Assembly: GCA_002690445.1 (NCBI GenBank)
Contig: NZER01000030.1
Span: 5,692-18,606, forward strand
Source: Candidatus Pacearchaeota archaeon
GTDB lineage: Archaea; Nanoarchaeota; Nanoarchaeia; Pacearchaeales; GW2011-AR1
Direction: 5' to 3'
DNA length: 12,915 nucleotides
Shown here piece after piece: positions 12,406 to 12,915 of this stretch. Under the pieces are notes generated by a model. That model was not told the DNA's origin, did not search any database, and saw only the letters and a list, made by a program, of their open reading frames with translations. Position numbers and translations under genes: made by a program. Within the stretch, counting starts at the first letter, position 1. Each line of letters starts with the position of its first letter.

Positions 12406-12445
12406 AAAAAAAGCGTCCGCGCCCCCATGGAGGGAACGCGAACGC
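12406..12445 (-). terminator. Intrinsic terminator after the right-edge SSB gene
   Basis: On the minus strand GCGTTCGCGTTCCC pairs with GGGGGCGCGGACGC (14 pairs, three G-T) around a 5-nt loop, followed directly by seven T (12412-12406). It begins 12 bases after the SSB stop and separates that gene from the leader of the next block. Confidence 0.92.
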
Positions 12446-12457
12446 GGAGTTAGCTAA

Positions 12458-12915
12458 CTAACCACCAATCGGTGCGGGCTTCTTGCGCGGCTTGCGTTTC
12501 CTGGTGGCTTTCTTCTGCGGCTTGGTGGGTTGCGCCACATCTCGATCACCTCCGTCGTACTCCGGCTCGATGTGAGTGCGACCTTCCTGGGGAATCTCCC
12601 TGATAGTGGGGGTCACCTCTGCCACATTGGGCAGCGGTGCGTCCGAATAGTGACGTTCGGACTGACTGGGAGCTTCGGTCTGAGGTGCGCTCTGGAATCT
12701 GATGTTGTCACACCACAGTTCGCGTTTGCTCCGATTCTGGCCAGTGGTCTTGTCCACCCAGCAGTTGTCCTGGAGTGAACCGGTGACGTGAACCTCACGG
12801 CCTTTGCGCAGATACTTGATCACTGCGGTTGCGCGGTTTCCAAATGCGGTGCAGGTCGTGTACATGGTGGACTCGATCTTGCGACCGTTGGAATCGTAGC
12901 GGGTGCGGTTCGTGG
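12458..12915 (-). CDS. Second SSB-like protein, N-terminus beyond window, basic C-terminal tail
   Basis: The minus-strand frame is open to the right edge, so the ATG at 12865 is probably internal; 151 residues are visible. 'TRYDSNGRKIESTMYTTCTAFGNRATAVIKYLRKGREVHVTGSLQ' matches the second half of an SSB OB-fold, including Ala-Phe-Gly-x-x-Ala and Leu-x-Lys-Gly-x-x-Val-x-Val-x-Gly. 'TTGQNRSKRELWCDNIRF' is the last strand pair. The tail of about 70 residues is Pro/Glu-rich, then switches to 'KPQKKATRKRKPRKKPAPIGG', strongly basic instead of the usual acidic tip. Base composition is visibly richer in G and C than the neighbouring genes, suggesting a different origin. It ends at a strong terminator. 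It differs clearly from the SSB at 8945-9295, so the phage appears to carry two SSB types. Confidence 0.8.
   Translation of the reverse strand, partial: TNRTRYDSNGRKIESTMYTTCTAFGNRATAVIKYLRKGREVHVTGSLQDNCWVDKTTGQNRSKRELWCDNIRFQSAPQTEAPSQSERHYSDAPLPNVAEVTPTIREIPQEGRTHIEPEYDGGDRDVAQPTKPQKKATRKRKPRKKPAPIGG

Noticed and set aside
1..12915. tRNA (including tRNA-Sec), rRNA, CRISPR array, integrase or att sites
   Set aside because: I looked for cloverleaf-like arms, repeated spaced units and recombinase motifs and saw none that could be supported.

Overview
The window looks like a tailed bacteriophage genome (Caudoviricetes-type) or a prophage-like segment. The clues are tightly packed short genes with 4-base start/stop overlaps, a replication and recombination gene set typical of phages (DUF3987-type primase/helicase, ERF-type annealing protein, two single-strand-binding proteins, a small CxxC/HNH-like protein, a DUF932 protein), and a long virion-like protein on the opposite strand. 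No rRNA, tRNA, IS element, integrase or CRISPR array is visible. The host cannot be named from this sequence.

Layout. Positions 2-2017 (+) hold the C-terminal part of a large virion-type protein that is open at the left edge. It converges on everything else, and its TAG stop overlaps the TAA stop of the first leftward gene. From about 12360 down to 2014 every gene is on the minus strand. A strong terminator (12406-12445) closes a second, partial, GC-rich SSB gene that enters from the right edge. A 5' leader of about 300 bases follows, with a possible extended -10 promoter, a 16-bp direct repeat and a long hairpin. A first block (12052 to 7769) then encodes a SLOG/DUF2493 protein, several unknown small proteins, a methyltransferase-like protein, a zinc-finger protein, an SSB and a DUF932 protein, and ends at a perfect hairpin (7727-7760). 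A second block (7697 to 5140) runs from an apparently recoded gene through small Cys-rich proteins to the ERF-type protein and a perfect intrinsic terminator (5094-5131). A third block (5024 to 2014) holds a nuclease-like gene, a small unknown gene, a lipoprotein, a small helical protein and the DUF3987 protein.

The most interesting observation is the gene at 6924-7697. It is one continuous reading frame of a recognisable phage/plasmid family except for two in-frame UGA codons. Both sit exactly where the family, as I recall it, has conserved cysteines (CGxC and the C of CYVN, with identical spacing). UGA is also used as an ordinary stop by many neighbouring genes and by this gene itself, so a global code change is unlikely. 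A hairpin with a GGUC apical loop lies 26 nt after the second UGA, within the usual bacterial SECIS window. Together this suggests UGA recoding, with selenocysteine or cysteine inserted, in a phage protein.

How the genes work together: the minus-strand set is an early/replication module (DNA unwinding or priming, ssDNA binding, annealing recombination, nuclease functions), with many small CxxC proteins of unknown role. Co-expression is implied by repeated ATGA/GTGA overlaps and by strong Shine-Dalgarno sequences.
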